From: Porodaedalea pini
Lineage: Eukaryota; Basidiomycota; Agaricomycetes; Hymenochaetales; Hymenochaetaceae
Assembly (NCBI GenBank): GCA_002794775.1
Contig: NBAY01000021.1
Span: 1-64,000, forward strand
Reading direction: 5' to 3'
Length of the DNA stretch: 64,000 nucleotides
Positions 59,130 through 64,000 of this stretch are shown piece after piece. A program made the translations under genes and the position numbers. Under the pieces are notes generated by a model that worked only from the letters and a program-made list of their open reading frames with translations, had not been told where the DNA came from and did no database searches. Positions within the stretch are counted from its first letter, which is position 1; each line of letters starts with the position of its first letter.

Positions 59130-59600
59130 TCACAATATCAAAGCAACTGTTTCATAAGGCCTGTTCTCAAGACCACCTGTGGAGGGCACCTGCACATACC
59201 ACACAATTGGGTCTGACACATTGGTGGCTCTGCTGCATTTTACCATAAGCTGTGATAGCTCTGCCTCATCCATCTCAGGCATCACCTTGAGCTGTACAAG
59301 GCAAATGGCTGGTACAAGGTAGAATAATAAAGTAGTTGCACACATAAAACCTGCCTTCATTTCATTTTGATGATGAGGTTGCTGCCCTGCTCCTCAATAG
59401 TGCTCTGTATCTTCTCAATTGCACACTCAAGATGCTCAGTTGCCATGTAGTGCAAACTCAAAATAAGTATAAAGTGAGACAATTACAACAAACACAGTGT
59501 ACCTTGTCAGTAGCATGTGTACCCAGCATATAGAGGTGGCACAATGAGCCTTTGATGAGAGACACCTCGCCTTCCCTCTTATCCAACTGATGCCATCAAG
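59130..59600 (-). other. Unassigned coding-like stretches after XPB
   Basis: Minus-strand pieces REGEVSLIKGSLCHLYMLGT, TEHLECAIEKIQSTIEEQGS and VMPEMDEAELSQLMVKCSRA look like real protein but do not match the usual end of XPB. They may belong to another gene fragment joined here. Not identified. Confidence 0.35.
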
Positions 59601-62200
<2,600 letters not shown>

Positions 62201-62339
62201 TAATCAGTCAATGAACATCTTCAAGTTTCAGCCAAAACTCACTCTGCTGACCATGTTAACTCACCATTGTTCACCTGCCATTGTCTGTGACCGATTCTGA
62301 CTCAGTGGTAGCTCATGTTTGAACGTTCTTCATTAAAAA

Positions 62340-62760
62340 GTCAGTTCACCGGCTCGCCCCTCACTCTCATGCTGAGCTTCTTCTCCACGAGCCCCGTCAC
62401 CTTCCCTCACACCACCCCGATGTAGCAGAGCGCCGACTGCAGGACACTACGTCTCGTGCACGAATGGCAAGGCAAGTGTGATGCAGCACGTATGTGATGA
62501 AGTATGCAAGCATATTTGGTATCACTGGTGCCCCTCCTGATCCTGCTGTTGTGGTAGCAGGGGAACACGAGATGACTGTGGTCGAGGACAATGTGGAAGA
62601 GGTGGAGGACGACAGAGGAAGGGCCTCAGGGCAGTTGAAGGTATGACTGACAAAGTGCATGCAGAGCTTGCTGGTGTCTTCGTGCCCGTAGTAAGTGTTG
62701 ATTGCCAGTGGGGGTGCTGCTGGTGTGGGGTGGAGTGAGTGGTGTGCACACAGGACTGCC
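62340..62760 (-). pseudogene. Decayed cyclin-like (PCL type) fragment
   Basis: Minus strand reads PNMLAYFITYVLHHTCLAIR and, in a shifted frame, VLQSALCYIGVV-stop-GKVTGLVEKK, which resembles the FIxxVLxRT...VLxxALCYIExVRxKVPELV core of fungal Pho80/PCL-type cyclins, with His for Arg, Cys for Arg and TGA for Arg changes. A Pro/Ser-rich stretch lies upstream. Identification is tentative. Confidence 0.4.
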
Positions 62761-63340
62761 AATGACTGTTTTTTTGTCGAACATTTTCGGCGCGGTCGGA
62801 GGAAAAAAACATGATAGAGAAAAAGACAGCGATCAACAGCTGCTCATCACTCAAGTATCAGAGATCGGGGGGAAAGAGGGGGGATGCTTACAAAATTCGA
62901 GGTAGGAGCTGTGGCAGCAGCGGACACAGAAGACGATTTTGCAGGCAGAGGGGGGCATACATTGCACGGTGCATGTGGCGGAAGGGCAAGTGGTTCGAGC
63001 TGGCACTCGATGATGATATTGAATGCTGATGCGGATGGTGGTGGGGATGGCAGGGGTGTGGACGATGGCTATATTCGCTGCAGCAGGCTCTCTGGCTCTG
63101 GGCATTGACGAGCATCTGTGAGCATCGAAGGACAGGTGGAGTTGATGCATGAGAAGAGGTCTCTGTGAATGTTTTGATCGGAACGAGATCCTTCTTGGAC
63201 ACAATGGTTGTGTCACGTTCCCCGAAGTGCTCAATGAGAAGGGCAGATGGGAAAACGGCTGACATCGATGTTGAAGAGTGTGGATCGTCGAGGGGGGCAG
63301 GAGGAAGAGGTGAGGAACGCGTGCTGTGTGAACAGGGTTA
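62761..63340 (-). other. Low-complexity coding-like DNA between cyclin-like and S6-like pieces
   Basis: His/Pro/Ser-rich open frames on the minus strand (for example [20 protein letters not shown]) with no recognised family. Frames overlap on both strands; none is preferred. Confidence 0.3.
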
Positions 63341-63600
63341 GGGAAGTTGAACCACACCAGTGCGGCAGAGATGGAGGGAAGAATGACCAGCAGAAAGGAG
63401 CACCCTGCTTCATTGGGAAGCCCTGCTTGTTGTTTCCACCAGAGAAGCGAAAGACGTAGCCCTTGGACTCATCACCGAGCGAGTCACCGGGGATGCCTGG
63501 GACATCTTCTTGCCATGGAAGATGCGGTAACGACGCTCATCGTCGATGTCGATTGTCTTTTGCTGGCCCGTCGCTGGGTCGGCGATGTCAACACTTCATG
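63341..63600 (-). pseudogene. Ribosomal protein S6 (eS6) fragment
   Basis: Minus strand carries, across two or three frames, [56 protein letters not shown] and KQGFPMKQG, then a weak SAGHS..RTG. This is the N-terminal part of eS6 (small ribosomal subunit), without introns and ending before the second half. Frame shifts at the start (MK-TGT-TGA) and near 63520 make it dead. Confidence 0.65.
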
Positions 63601-64000
63601 GCCGGTGGTGTCTTGAGGAGCTTGTCGTGTTCTGTCCCTTCAGGCAAGCAAAGAAATGCTGAAAAGTAGTTATTAGTATATTTAGATAGGTTTTATGATT
63701 TATTTGTTTTGCTTACCTTGAGTGTGTGGCTAGTGGGACACCTGAGCTCGTCATCAATGGTGAAGACAAAATGACACGAACAACAACAACATGTTGGTTG
63801 TGTTGCCTGATTTGGCTGATCGACACGTCTTGAACAAGCAATCAAAGCATTCCGAGTCTTTCGGACATATCGAAAGACTTAGCTGTCTGCCTCAGAACAT
63901 TTCTACAGATGTGTTTAAAAATACAAAAAAATATGGGATAGTTTTATTATGTATGTATCTCTAGCATAGCTAAGAATTACGCATCCAACACATTTTTTCC
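63601..64000. other. Window end, possible exon
   Basis: A minus-strand stretch at about 63720-63780 (FVFTIDDELRCPTSHTLK) with a GTAAGC donor (63710-63715) and a TTTTCAG acceptor near 63665 looks like a spliced exon upstream of the S6-like piece. Not identified. Confidence 0.3.

Overview
The window looks like nuclear DNA of a mushroom-forming basidiomycete (Agaricomycetes). The genes carry many short GT-AG introns of about 50 bases. Several families are typical of that class: hydrophobic multi-pass membrane proteins, DAL5-type transporters, F-box/LRR proteins, kinase-like proteins with an HRDLSGPNIMMD-type loop, HAD-terpene cyclase fusions, and chromodomain Ty3 elements. There are two compartments: a gene-bearing, CpG-containing part (about 1-44 kb) and a transposon-rich, CpG-depleted part (about 44-64 kb).

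Gene-bearing part. Bases 1-4143 form one very large palindrome centred on a natural foldback element (second copy at 37149-38003). Each arm carries a copy of the same membrane-protein gene. To the right follow a DAL5/TNA1-like MFS transporter (5657-7796), the ESCRT-I subunit VPS28 (8805-9851, minus), an unassigned divergent gene, a septin-like P-loop GTPase with a C-terminal membrane segment (about 10931-12805, minus), a broken NRPS-like adenylation-carrier gene (13234-15394), an F-box/LRR protein (15782-17663, minus), a dynamin-like GTPase (18969-22698), and a protein with four exon-borne Cys2-His-Cys motifs (23869-26979, minus). About 7.5 kb then shows no recognisable gene. A HAD/class-II terpene cyclase fusion of the drimane-synthase type follows (34509-36135, minus); a broken duplicate of its 3' end lies beside foldback copy 2. 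Two divergently transcribed kinases (38751-about 41935 minus; 42222-43701 plus) close this part. Several genes show one-base frame breaks, often in short base runs, so consensus error and real decay cannot be told apart by eye.

Transposon part. A 12.7 kb chromodomain Ty3/gypsy element (44192-56894; target duplication GGCAT) has landed in an AT-rich element bounded by TTGGGCACTCCCAA-type repeats. Two solo LTRs are nested in it, one in gag (duplication GCGT) and one in the 3' LTR (duplication GTTAT). Reading frames in the Ty3 element are long and continuous, but are interrupted at 18 checked sites only by TGA, never TAA or TAG, and at the sites that can be aligned from family knowledge the expected residue is Arg (CGA). 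The integrase DDE core is deleted. The flanking 56895-59106 stretch holds a single CG dinucleotide by eye.

Right end. On the minus strand lies a multi-exon copy of the TFIIH helicase XPB/SSL2 with intact exon structure but transition damage: a lost splice donor, DEVH changed to DKVH, and motif VI arginines lost. Upstream are decayed cyclin-like and ribosomal protein S6-like pieces. The whole right side reads as CpG-to-TpG decay of repeats and duplicated genes, consistent with cytosine methylation or a RIP-like process. The best candidates for new biology are this TGA-only decay with a dead XPB paralogue, the gene-flanked foldback elements, the tandem CxxC-H-C protein, and the HAD-terpene cyclase locus.
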